The notes under the pieces were generated by a model. It saw nothing but the letters and a program-made list of their open reading frames with translations, was not told the origin of the DNA and searched no databases. From Glaciecola sp964621345 (GTDB lineage: Bacteria > Pseudomonadota > Gammaproteobacteria > Enterobacterales > Alteromonadaceae): a DNA stretch of 64,000 nt. Of the stretch, positions 1 to 8,058 are shown piece by piece. Position numbers and translations under genes: made by a program. Where the stretch lies: assembly GCA_964621345.1 (NCBI GenBank), contig CAZUON010000001.1, positions 1 to 64,000 on the forward strand, written 5' to 3'. Numbering within the stretch: position 1 is the first letter of the stretch; every line of letters begins with the position of its first letter.

Positions 1-91
1 CGCTTCGTTTTTTTATGCCCGTAATTTACGGTGAGATATTTTATTAAGATATGGCACTAATATGCGACTTACCAAGTTTTGTTTAGGTACA

Positions 92-460
92 TTAGGTCCG
101 ACTACTCATACTCGCGCCTAGCCGCGGCCCTCGGTGATGTTTCAAATGCCGTTCAATCGCACGTTTGGAGCGCACAATCGCTTGGCTAAAGCCCGCATCT
201 AAGTCTGGCCCAGTATCTTCTACTTCAATTTGATGACCCGCTTGCAAAGTAATTTTGATTTTGCAAATAAGTGGGCCTTGGTCGTCTTGGTGTTTTGGTT
301 TAGAGGTATTTTTTTTATTTGTGCTGTCTTTACTCAACACAATATCAAAATCTGAGATTAAGGTAGCAAAGCGAGACAGAGCCATCCCTACGCGGATGTT
401 AATCATATCGCGCGCTTGCTCATTCAAAGAGACATCACTTAGTTCTAGGTTATATTCCAT
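92..460 (-). CDS. HPF/RaiA-like ribosome-associated protein
   Basis: A 122-residue protein that resembles the S30EA/HPF (ribosome hibernation) family. The fold signature is an N-terminal strand (MEYNLELSDVSL), a helix with alternating hydrophobics, a strand CKIKITLQAGHQIEVE, and a C-terminal amphipathic, basic helix (RSKRAIERHLKHH) like the KLERQLKKHK helix of HPF. A polar Ser/Lys/Asn-rich stretch at about residues 44-62 replaces the short loop between the first helix and the third strand. Known members bind 30S subunits and promote inactive 70S or 100S states. The gene is divergent from nhaR, with 202 bp between the starts. No strong ribosome binding site is visible before the ATG. Family assignment is from fold-level similarity only; a stand-alone stress protein with this fold is equally possible. 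Confidence 0.65.
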   Translation of the reverse strand: MEYNLELSDVSLNEQARDMINIRVGMALSRFATLISDFDIVLSKDSTNKKNTSKPKHQDDQGPLICKIKITLQAGHQIEVEDTGPDLDAGFSQAIVRSKRAIERHLKHHRGPRLGASMSSRT

Positions 461-662
461 GGTTTCATCGAATTTGCTTTAGCCATGGTTAAACATTATC
501 AATTAAAAGTGAACGATTAAATTCGATTATATGTATAAGACTTAATCGGAAAAACTGAGCCATTTGTGTGGCAAAGTATGTTTACTGATGTCTTGCCGTC
601 CCTCGTATCAAAGAGCATAGAGCGTATCGCAAGTATCAAACTGGAGCGTTAAGTAGACCTTT

Positions 663-1565
663 ATGGCAGAAAATTTAAATTATAAGCACCTGCACTATTT
701 TTGGGTAGTGGCTACCGAGGGTAGCATCGCAAGAGCCGCAGATAAGTTGTTTATTACGCCCCAAACCATAAGCGGTCAACTAAGCATGTTAGAGGAACGG
801 ATTGGTCAACCCTTATTCGACAGAGTAGGGCGGCGTTTGCGTTTAACTGAAACCGGACGTTTAGTCTTGCGTTATGCTGACGACATATTTGAATTAGGAA
901 AAGAACTTACCGATGTGTTGCGCGGTGCACCCCTCGTAGGTACCTCTGAATTTATTGTCAGCGCAGCGAGTGCTCTCCCAAAAACTATTGTGTATAAAAT
1001 TTTAGAGCCTGCTTTAAGTCTTTCTCAAGAAGTCAGTTTAATGTGTAGAGAGGGGCCAGTAGAAACAATATTGGGCGAGTTGGCTGTGCATGAGGTTGAC
1101 ATGGTTTTGACCGATACACCGCTTTCAAGCGCTTTCAGCATAAAGGCATATAATCACTACTTGGGTCAGTCTGATTTAAGCTTTTTTGCGTCTCCTGCAT
1201 TAGCCGCTCAGCTAAAAGGTCCATTTCCGGCTTGTTTAAATGAGGCGCCTATGTTGCTGCCGACCAAGCAAAATGCAATTCGGCAGCTTTTTGATAAGTG
1301 GTGCCACGATACTAGTATTTACCCGATAATCCGTGGTCAGTATGACGACAGCGCCTTGATGAAATCTTTTGGCAAAGCAGGCTTTGGTGTGTTTTTTATG
1401 CCTAGCATTATTGAGCAAGAGGTTGAAGATAGCTTTGGCCTGACCGTGATAGGACGTTTATCTGATATCAAACAAAAATTTTACGCAATATCGGCTGAGC
1501 GAAAAGTGACTCACCCTGCGGTTGCTGCGGTCTGCAGTACGGCGCGCGACATCATATTTAAATAA
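663..1565 (+). CDS. nhaR: LysR-family transcriptional activator NhaR
   Basis: A 300-residue LysR-type regulator. The N-terminal winged helix-turn-helix is clear at about residues 6-65 (LNYKHLHYFWVVATEGSI, then AADKLFITPQTISGQLSMLE). NhaR-specific features include the YFW start, TPQT(I)SGQ in the recognition helix, the FPACL segment and the DDSALMKSFG block of the effector domain, and the C-terminal AERKVTHPAV. In E. coli NhaR activates the Na+/H+ antiporter gene nhaA and osmC in response to sodium. No nhaA is next to it here; it lies between the HPF-like gene and pnp. It belongs on the same strand as pnp but is separated from it by 239 bp, so it is probably not co-transcribed. Confidence 0.85.
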   Translation: MAENLNYKHLHYFWVVATEGSIARAADKLFITPQTISGQLSMLEERIGQPLFDRVGRRLRLTETGRLVLRYADDIFELGKELTDVLRGAPLVGTSEFIVSAASALPKTIVYKILEPALSLSQEVSLMCREGPVETILGELAVHEVDMVLTDTPLSSAFSIKAYNHYLGQSDLSFFASPALAAQLKGPFPACLNEAPMLLPTKQNAIRQLFDKWCHDTSIYPIIRGQYDDSALMKSFGKAGFGVFFMPSIIEQEVEDSFGLTVIGRLSDIKQKFYAISAERKVTHPAVAAVCSTARDIIFK

Positions 1566-1607
1566 GTAAATTAGGCTAAACTCGCGTTTTTGCTTTGTAA
1601 ATTCACT

Positions 1608-1640
1608 TCGCCGTTACTCGCTGATGCTAAGTAGCGGTGA
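1608..1640 (+). other. Stem-loop in the nhaR-pnp intergenic region
   Basis: Arms 1608-1618 (TCGCCGTTACT) and 1630-1640 (AGTAGCGGTGA) pair over 11 bp with two G-T pairs and an 11-nt loop. It lies 165 bp before the pnp start. In E. coli the pnp leader contains a stem-loop cut by RNase III that mediates autoregulation, so this could be its counterpart. There is no clean T-run after it, which argues against a simple nhaR terminator, although the following sequence is T-rich. Confidence 0.35.
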
Positions 1641-1804
1641 GCTTATTCTCTCTGCCATTTCACACAGCCCACTACCTCATTAATACCGCTCTAAATATGC
1701 CCGCAACGAATTATTAGCATTATCATGGTATTACCGTTCACTAAACGCTATACTATGCGCGCGATAAAAAGCATATAAAACATAGATTAAATAAAGGATA
1801 GAGT

Positions 1805-3928
1805 GTGACTCCTATTACAAAAACTTTCCAGTATGGTCAACATACTGTCACCTTAGAAACAGGTGTGATCGCCAGACAAGCTACAGCAGCAGTTATGGCA
1901 AGCATGGATGATACTTCGGTACTCGTCTCGGTTGTGGGTAAAAAAGAAGCAAACGCTGAACAAAGCTTTTTCCCACTTACAGTAAATTATCAAGAGAAGA
2001 CTTACGCAGCGGGTAAAATCCCAGGTGGATTTTTCAAACGCGAAGGTCGTCCTTCTGAAAACGAAACACTTACGGCTCGATTAATCGACCGTCCTATTCG
2101 TCCATTATTCCCAGACGGGTTTAAAAACGAAGTCCAAATCATCATCACCGTTGTATCAGCTAACCCAGAGATCCCTACCGATATCATTTCTTTGATTGGT
2201 ACATCTGCTGCTCTAGCGATTTCAGGTATGCCGTTTAATGGTCCTGTGGGTGCTGCGCGTGTTGGTTATATCAACAACGAATACGTTCTTAATACACGCG
2301 CTTCTGAAATGGAAGCAAGCCAACTAGATTTAGTGGTTGCAGGGACTGAAAGTGCAGTATTAATGGTAGAATCAGAAGCAGACATCTTATCTGAAGACGT
2401 TATGCTTGGTGCAGTAATGTACGGTCATGAGCAATCTCAAACCGTGATTAATGCGATTAAAGATTTTGCTGGTGAAGTGAATACGCCGTCTTGGAATTGG
2501 ACAGCGCCTGAAGAAAACACCGAGCTAAAAGAGAAAGTAAAAGCGGCTGCGTTTGATGCAATGCTTGATGCGTACCAAATCTCTGACAAGCTTGAACGTA
2601 AAGATGCAGTTACTGCGGTGACTGAAAAAACTATCGCTGATTTACTAGCAGCTGACGAAACCCTCGACGCTAAAGAGCTTAGCGGCTTTTGTCATGACCT
2701 CGAAAGTGAAGCAGTACGTTCACGTATCTTAGCGGGCGAAAAACGAATCGATGGTCGCGATCCTCAAACGATTCGCGCATTAGACGTTGCTACTGGTTTA
2801 TTGCCACGTACACACGGTTCTGCATTGTTCACCCGTGGTGAAACACAAGCAATCGTGGTTGCTACTTTAGGTACAGAGCGTGACGCGCAGATGATTGATG
2901 AGCTAAGTGGGCGTCAAGACAGCCGCTTTATGTTGCATTATAACTTCCCTCCATATTGCGTGGGCGAAACCGGTTTTGTAGGTTCTCCGAAGCGTCGTGA
3001 AATTGGTCATGGTCGTTTAGCAAAACGCGGTATTCAAGCGGTTATGCCATCGGCAGATGATTTCCCGTACGTAGTACGTGTAGTTTCCGAGATTACTGAA
3101 TCAAATGGTTCTTCTTCAATGGCATCGGTATGTGGTACCTCATTGGCATTGATGGACGCAGGTGTACCGATTAAAGCTTCTGTTGCTGGTATTGCAATGG
3201 GCTTGGTAAAATCTGACGAGAATTTTGTTGTACTTTCAGACATCTTAGGCGACGAAGACCACCTAGGCGATATGGACTTTAAAGTAGCGGGTACCAATGG
3301 CGGTATTACAGCTCTTCAAATGGACATAAAGATTGAAGGTATTACCCAAGAAATTATGCAAATTGCCCTTAAGCAAGCAAAAGAAGCACGCTTGCACATT
3401 CTAGGTGTAATGGACAAAGCAATTTCTGGACATCGCGATGAGATGTCTGAATATGCACCGCGTATTTATAAGATGAAGGTTGATCAAGATAAAATTCGTG
3501 ACGTGATTGGTAAAGGTGGTGCAACCATCCGTTCAATCACTGAAGCGTCTGATACTAATATCGAAATCGAAGACGATGGTACAATTAAGATTTTCGCTAC
3601 CGAAAAAGCGAAAGCTGATATCGCTATTGACCGCATTAAACAGGTAACTGCTGAAATCGAAGTGGGCACAACTTACCACGGTAAAGTTATGCGCATTGTA
3701 GATTTTGGTGCATTCGTTGAAGTGCTTCCAGGTAAAGAAGGTTTAGTACATATTTCACAAATCGCTCATGAGCGTGTGAACAAAGTGACTGACCATTTAT
3801 CTGAAGGGCAAATGGTAGACGTGAAAGTTATGGAAATCGATCGTCAAAACCGTGTTCGCTTAAGCATGAAAGAGCTATTAGAAAAGCCAGCAGCTCCAGA
3901 AGCAAATGGTAATAGCGACAGCGAATAA
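1805..3928 (+). CDS. pnp: Polyribonucleotide nucleotidyltransferase (PNPase)
   Basis: A 707-residue 3'-5' phosphorolytic exoribonuclease and RNA degradosome component. Visible are two RNase PH-like domains, with GGFFKREGRPSENETL in the first and the catalytic-core sequence GRQDSRFMLHYNFPPY in the second, then the KH domain (VIGKGGATIRSI, about residue 565) and a C-terminal S1 domain (GKVMRIVDFGAFVEVLPG). Full family length. The start is GTG with AAAGGA 6 nt upstream (1793-1798). A TATACT element at 1749-1754 could be a -10 box, but no convincing -35 goes with it. The usual upstream neighbour rpsO is absent: the 239-bp gap is too short to hold it. The gene ends at a strong terminator. Confidence 0.98.
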   Translation: MTPITKTFQYGQHTVTLETGVIARQATAAVMASMDDTSVLVSVVGKKEANAEQSFFPLTVNYQEKTYAAGKIPGGFFKREGRPSENETLTARLIDRPIRPLFPDGFKNEVQIIITVVSANPEIPTDIISLIGTSAALAISGMPFNGPVGAARVGYINNEYVLNTRASEMEASQLDLVVAGTESAVLMVESEADILSEDVMLGAVMYGHEQSQTVINAIKDFAGEVNTPSWNWTAPEENTELKEKVKAAAFDAMLDAYQISDKLERKDAVTAVTEKTIADLLAADETLDAKELSGFCHDLESEAVRSRILAGEKRIDGRDPQTIRALDVATGLLPRTHGSALFTRGETQAIVVATLGTERDAQMIDELSGRQDSRFMLHYNFPPYCVGETGFVGSPKRREIGHGRLAKRGIQAVMPSADDFPYVVRVVSEITESNGSSSMASVCGTSLALMDAGVPIKASVAGIAMGLVKSDENFVVLSDILGDEDHLGDMDFKVAGTNGGITALQMDIKIEGITQEIMQIALKQAKEARLHILGVMDKAISGHRDEMSEYAPRIYKMKVDQDKIRDVIGKGGATIRSITEASDTNIEIEDDGTIKIFATEKAKADIAIDRIKQVTAEIEVGTTYHGKVMRIVDFGAFVEVLPGKEGLVHISQIAHERVNKVTDHLSEGQMVDVKVMEIDRQNRVRLSMKELLEKPAAPEANGNSDSE

Positions 3929-3971
3929 GCCAAACAATACATTTTAGTGTACATTATGTATGTGTATATAA

Positions 3972-3995
3972 AAGGAGCCTCGTGCTCCTTTTTTT
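3972..3995 (+). terminator. Rho-independent terminator of pnp
   Basis: Perfect 7-bp stem AAGGAGC (3972-3978) / GCTCCTT (3984-3990), 5-nt loop CTCGT, followed by a run of seven T. Lies 43 bp after the pnp stop and separates pnp from the DUF1244 gene. Confidence 0.9.
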
Positions 3996-4028
3996 CTAGT
4001 CAAAATTAACCAAATAAGAAAGAGAACT

Positions 4029-4325
4029 ATGGATAAGAATACTCAAACCGAACTCGAAGCTGCTGCGTTTAGGCGTTTGCTCAAGCATTTAGATGACAAC
4101 AAAAAAGTACAAAATATTGACTTGATGATAGTCGCAGATTTTTGTCGTAACTGTTTATCTAAATGGTATTTAGAAGAAGCACAAAATCGCGATATTGAAA
4201 TGACTGATGCTCAAGCAAGAGAGTACGTATATAAAATGCCATATAGCCAATGGAAAGAAGAGCATCAATTACCAGCGACCGAATTACAAAAGCAACAATT
4301 TGCTGAGCGCCAAGCCAAAAAATAA
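4029..4325 (+). CDS. DUF1244 family protein
   Basis: A 98-residue soluble protein of the DUF1244 family, recognised from the central FCRNCLSKWY motif, the preceding NIDLMIVADFCRNC helix and YKMPYSQWKEEHQ toward the C-terminus. The family is small, widespread in proteobacteria and has no settled biochemical role; the conserved Cys pair (two residues apart) could bind a metal or be redox active, but that is inference. It has a good ribosome binding site (AAAGAGAAC) before the ATG. It lies after the pnp terminator and before nlpI, so it probably has its own promoter. Confidence 0.8.
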   Translation: MDKNTQTELEAAAFRRLLKHLDDNKKVQNIDLMIVADFCRNCLSKWYLEEAQNRDIEMTDAQAREYVYKMPYSQWKEEHQLPATELQKQQFAERQAKK

Positions 4326-4420
4326 ATATTTTGGATTGTAAACTTGTTGGGAAGCTAGACAAAAGTCTGACTTACCCTAGGCATTCACCCGAGATTTCAG
4401 TACACTGCTAAGTAGGAATT

Positions 4421-4433
4421 GTCCCAAAGGGAC
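4421..4433 (+). other. Small hairpin upstream of nlpI
   Basis: GTCCC-AAA-GGGAC at 4421-4433, in the gap between the DUF1244 gene and nlpI. No T-run follows, so it is not called a terminator; it would lie in the nlpI leader. Confidence 0.25.
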
Positions 4434-4524
4434 TCATGAAAGGTGAATTGAATTGCGGACAAAAGCGCGTGTAACACTTAATGTTCTGACAAATAAAGTA
4501 CTGCAAAGCTTTGAGCTTAAGGCC

Positions 4525-5391
4525 ATGCGCTGCATCTTGTTGCTGATGTTAGCAGTGCTTGCAGGATGTAGCTCTGTGCGCGAAGCTCCGTCGATGAATT
4601 CACTTTTATTAGCTGAGCCTGAGCCTATTAGTCAACGTTCGCAAATGGTAATTGCTCGTTATACGCACATCTTGTATCAAGCCCCATTGGAAGACGATGA
4701 ACGTGCAGAACTGCTTTTTCAGCGCGGTATCGCTTACGATTCTATTGGGCTCACCAGTCTCGCACGAGTCGATTACACCGAAGCATTGCGATTAAAACCT
4801 GATATGGCAGAGGCCTATAATTCTGTAGGAGTGCACTACACGCAACAAAGGCAGTTTTTGCAAGCATATGAAGCCTTTGATTCCACCCTTGAGATTAACC
4901 CTGATTACCACTTTGCTCGCCTAAACCGCGGTATTGCTTTGTATTATGGCGGCCGTAGTGACTTAGCTGCTCAGGATACCTTGGCGTTTTTGGAGCAAGA
5001 TCAAGGCGATCCTATACGCGTGCTATGGCATTATATTGCGGCTAATAAGATAGATTCAGAAGCCGCCTTAAATCAACTCGCGCAGAGGCGCATAGCACTT
5101 GATGATGCAACATGGTCAACCAGCATTGTCGATTTTTATCTTGGTAAGGTGGACGAGGCAGCGGTTGTGGCTGCGCTGATATCTGATGTTGAGTCGCAAG
5201 CGCAGTTAAATAATCGCCTATGTGAAGCCTACTTTTATCTAGGCAAGTATCATGCAAATAATGGCAACCGAGTAACCGCAGCCAACTATTTCAAGCTATC
5301 GCTAAGTACTAACGTCCATGAATATGTAGAGCATAAATATGCACGCATGGAGCTTGCTAATATTCGTGCAGAAAATCGTAAAGCGAAGTAG
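4525..5391 (+). CDS. nlpI: TPR lipoprotein NlpI
   Basis: From the ATG at 4525 this is a 288-residue lipoprotein with signal peptide MRCILLLMLAVLAGC, lipobox LAGC. The mature part has TPR units at about residues 65-170, including ELLFQRGIAYDSIGLTSLAR, AEAYNSVGVHYTQQRQFLQA and HFARLNRGIALYYGGRSDLA, as in NlpI. In E. coli NlpI is an outer-membrane adaptor that brings the Prc protease to peptidoglycan hydrolases; the pnp-nlpI order is also conserved there. The reading frame extends back to a TTG at 4453 with AAAGGTGA before it, but that form would bury the signal peptide behind 24 residues. The metallopeptidase gene follows after 26 bp, so the two are probably an operon. Confidence 0.88.
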   Translation: MRCILLLMLAVLAGCSSVREAPSMNSLLLAEPEPISQRSQMVIARYTHILYQAPLEDDERAELLFQRGIAYDSIGLTSLARVDYTEALRLKPDMAEAYNSVGVHYTQQRQFLQAYEAFDSTLEINPDYHFARLNRGIALYYGGRSDLAAQDTLAFLEQDQGDPIRVLWHYIAANKIDSEAALNQLAQRRIALDDATWSTSIVDFYLGKVDEAAVVAALISDVESQAQLNNRLCEAYFYLGKYHANNGNRVTAANYFKLSLSTNVHEYVEHKYARMELANIRAENRKAK

Positions 5392-5417
5392 TTCATCCAA
5401 ATGAAGTACTCAGTAGC

Positions 5418-7202
5418 ATGGTGTTAATACTTCGTTATTTCATCTTAACTTGCGCTGCGCTTTGCTTGCTCAAGGCAAGTTCCAATGAATCTCCTGATCA
5501 GCTATTTAATTTTGCGAGTAAGCATCCAAAACATGCGCCAGCGCTGTTATACAAAAGTGCGTATTTAGGTCATGAGGGTGCGGCACAGGCGCTTTTATCC
5601 CTAGCGTTGTCGGGATCAGGGCTACCATTACCGTCTATAGATACGTTTTCATCTTCCTCCTTCACTGAACAAGACAACAGCACATTTGCCAAGCATTTTG
5701 TACTAAGCCCTAGCGAGTCTGCATATTGGTTGGCTGAGCTTACAAACCTAAGAAAAGTGCCTTTCGCAACGATTACCCCCACCGCCGCTAGTAGCAACAA
5801 CGTAATTTCCAATGCAGCCTTTGGCCTCGCGATGCTAGAAACGCGCAAGAGTTTGCAAAAATATTGGTTAAACATGGCGGCTCACAGGGGGCATGCTAAA
5901 GCTCAGTTTGAGCTTTCTTTACTATTACAAGACGATAGCAAACGTTTAGCACTACTCGAAAGTTCCGCCAATAGCGATTATCCGGTAGCGGTTGTGACGC
6001 TGGCGAAATATTATTATCAAAGGTATTCACCCAGTTTGTTTCAAACCGACAATCAAGCGATACCAACAGCGGGAAAGAAAGTTGAAGCGTACCCTAACAG
6101 AATGCATAACAAGGCCCTCAAGTGGTTAACGCGCGCTGCACAATACGACCCACAAAGCGCGTTTTTACTTGCTGGTTTAAAGCTTCGTATGGGCGAACAA
6201 GAACGAGCGCAGACATGGTACGAGCAAGCTGCGCTTGGTGGTTATGAAAAGGCGCAAGGCTATGCAAGCGCATTGAGCGAGCATAATACAAAGGCCATTA
6301 GCGAGCTTTTTATACGTTCAGTACCGCTAGCAACAAACGAAAAAACTTGCGCACAACAGCTACAGTTTGTCGCTGGCAATATTCATTCCCTTGTACAGGC
6401 TAGAGCGTTTAAACAAGCCTTTGAAAATGATCCACGTTTTGAAGGTCTTTCTATTTGTATTAATCCCGTTGCGTGGGTAGCCCCTAGTAAACTTGGCTGC
6501 GATTTACCCAAGGTGAGTCAACGGGTGAATTGCGACTTGTCTGCATTTTCTGAAGTGTTATCTACGCCTAACTTTAGCCATTTAGTCGTGTTCTCGCCCT
6601 TAGGCAAGGCCTACGTACAAAGGGGCGTGATGTATCTTGATCAAAGTGATGAGTATTCTGTGTTTGTACATGAACTCGCGCATTTTGCCAATTTTGTTGA
6701 TGAATATGCGCTTTCGCCAGTTTTTGCCCACAAACACTGCCGCATTAGTGATGCGCCGAATTTAATGCTTCAATCACATATTGGTGCGCTCGATAAAAGA
6801 AAATTAGCCAGGTGGGAGAGGGCTTTACAACAAGCCAATAGTAAGCAAGAAAATTCAAATGCGCTAAGTTTAAGTCTCGCTGCCAGTCGTACCTGTGAAA
6901 ATGCTGAATTAACTAGTATTAAACCCAGTGCAGACATCACCTTTTTAGAACATCATGACATTGAGTATATTCCCCCACTTTATTTGACGCTCTGGCAACA
7001 AGAGCTAAATAAACAGGCAGGGGAGCTGGCGGTTAGCAAGGAGTTTTTATATTTGGCAAAAATGCGCTTAAAAGCGCAAACTGCTAGTGACTCCACTAGC
7101 ACCACCAATGCACTCAAGCATTGGTCTGCGCTGAGTTTGCAGGCGCGCGCGAAGAATCTGCCAATGCACGGGCTCGAAAACAGTCTGTCCACATCGCCGT
7201 AG
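5418..7202 (+). CDS. Secreted Sel1-repeat protein with HExxH metallopeptidase motif
   Basis: A 594-residue protein with an N-terminal signal peptide (hydrophobic residues 2-18, likely cleavage near KASS). Residues about 40-290 contain degenerate Sel1/TPR-like repeats (YWLNMAAHRGHAKAQFELS; WYEQAALGGYEKAQGYASAL). The C-terminal half has a zinc-binding motif at residues 418-430, HELAHFANFVDEY. This resembles the HExxH...DEY motif of M64-type peptidases, where His, His and a downstream acidic residue bind zinc. Paired cysteines (for example C312, C346, C358, C368) suggest disulphides and a periplasmic location. It follows nlpI by 26 bp, so it may act with that lipoprotein on envelope substrates (inference). 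Its 3' end overlaps the convergent cysZ by 89 bp. Confidence 0.75.
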   Translation: MVLILRYFILTCAALCLLKASSNESPDQLFNFASKHPKHAPALLYKSAYLGHEGAAQALLSLALSGSGLPLPSIDTFSSSSFTEQDNSTFAKHFVLSPSESAYWLAELTNLRKVPFATITPTAASSNNVISNAAFGLAMLETRKSLQKYWLNMAAHRGHAKAQFELSLLLQDDSKRLALLESSANSDYPVAVVTLAKYYYQRYSPSLFQTDNQAIPTAGKKVEAYPNRMHNKALKWLTRAAQYDPQSAFLLAGLKLRMGEQERAQTWYEQAALGGYEKAQGYASALSEHNTKAISELFIRSVPLATNEKTCAQQLQFVAGNIHSLVQARAFKQAFENDPRFEGLSICINPVAWVAPSKLGCDLPKVSQRVNCDLSAFSEVLSTPNFSHLVVFSPLGKAYVQRGVMYLDQSDEYSVFVHELAHFANFVDEYALSPVFAHKHCRISDAPNLMLQSHIGALDKRKLARWERALQQANSKQENSNALSLSLAASRTCENAELTSIKPSADITFLEHHDIEYIPPLYLTLWQQELNKQAGELAVSKEFLYLAKMRLKAQTASDSTSTTNALKHWSALSLQARAKNLPMHGLENSLSTSP

Positions 7203-7896
7203 CGCCGCAAATAGCCACTGGCATCACGACAAAATTCACGATGGGCACTAACGAAAAAATGTTGACCATAAAGCCAAAGCCAAAACAGCGGCTTTTTTGT
7301 TCTAAAAGATGATGCCGCATGGGTTTAAAGCCAATCTTGTGATTATCAAAGGGGTAATCGCAATATTGTATGGCCATCATCCAAGCGTTGAACATAAACC
7401 ATAATATTTGACCAATCACTGGCAAAATAAAAAATAGCAATAAAAAGCCGAGTGCTCGGGGGATGTAATACACCAGCTTTGACATTTCGCGCCCCAATGT
7501 CCGGGGGATGTCTTTTATCGCATCAATTAAGCCTTCATCACCCATATCTTCTTGCAATAAATAGCGTTCGACTTTTTCACTGAGTAAGCCATTAAAAGGC
7601 GCGGCTATCCAGTTGGCTAGGGTACCAAAGATTAAGGCAAAGACTAGTAACACAGTAATCACCGCAAGTGGCCAAAGAATGAAAATGAGGGCGTCTTTCA
7701 ACCAGCCCAAAAAATCGGGTATAAAGGCAATAAGATAATCTACGCTGTACTGAATATAATCTAAGATAAAATAAAAGGCCGTTGAAAAAAGCACGACATT
7801 GATAAAAAGGGGAACAAAAACAAAGCGCTTTAGGCCTTTGGTGCGTATAAGTTCAAAGCCTTGAAAGAAGTAACTGATACCGCCACGGTCTTGCAT
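7114..7896 (-). CDS. cysZ: CysZ-family sulfate transport membrane protein
   Basis: A 260-residue inner-membrane protein of the CysZ/EI24 family. Evidence: the N-terminal GISYFFQGFELIRTKGLKRFVFVPLFIN block, several hydrophobic segments (about residues 25-50, 70-100, 140-170 and 205-235), and the WMAIQYCDYPFDNHKIGF-like signature (AIQYCDYPFDNHKIGF). CysZ mediates sulfate uptake for cysteine synthesis. The start is placed at ATG 7896 by family alignment; the frame continues back to 7932. The last about 30 codons are an Ala/Ser-rich tail that overlaps, on the opposite strand, the end of the Sel1 metallopeptidase gene. Confidence 0.85.
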   Translation of the reverse strand: MQDRGGISYFFQGFELIRTKGLKRFVFVPLFINVVLFSTAFYFILDYIQYSVDYLIAFIPDFLGWLKDALIFILWPLAVITVLLVFALIFGTLANWIAAPFNGLLSEKVERYLLQEDMGDEGLIDAIKDIPRTLGREMSKLVYYIPRALGFLLLFFILPVIGQILWFMFNAWMMAIQYCDYPFDNHKIGFKPMRHHLLEQKSRCFGFGFMVNIFSLVPIVNFVVMPVAICGATAMWTDCFRARALADSSRAPANSAQTNA

Positions 7897-7986
7897 GCAG
7901 CCTCCATTGGTGAGTGCAGAAAATAAGGACACGATTCAAAATACAAGTGATAGTATATCGAGCTGTGCGTAAAAAGATAATTTCAA

Positions 7987-8014
7987 TTGTTACTAAGTTT
8001 TTCTAGAATATAGA
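7987..8014 (+). promoter_or_regulatory. Candidate smc promoter
   Basis: TTGTTA (7987-7992), a 16-bp spacer and TATAGA (8009-8014), about 45 bp before the smc start. Each hexamer matches the sigma-70 consensus at four positions; there is no experimental support. Confidence 0.3.
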
Positions 8015-8058
8015 ATTGTGAATTACAAGTAAGGAAGCGGGTTTAGTACTCACCACAC

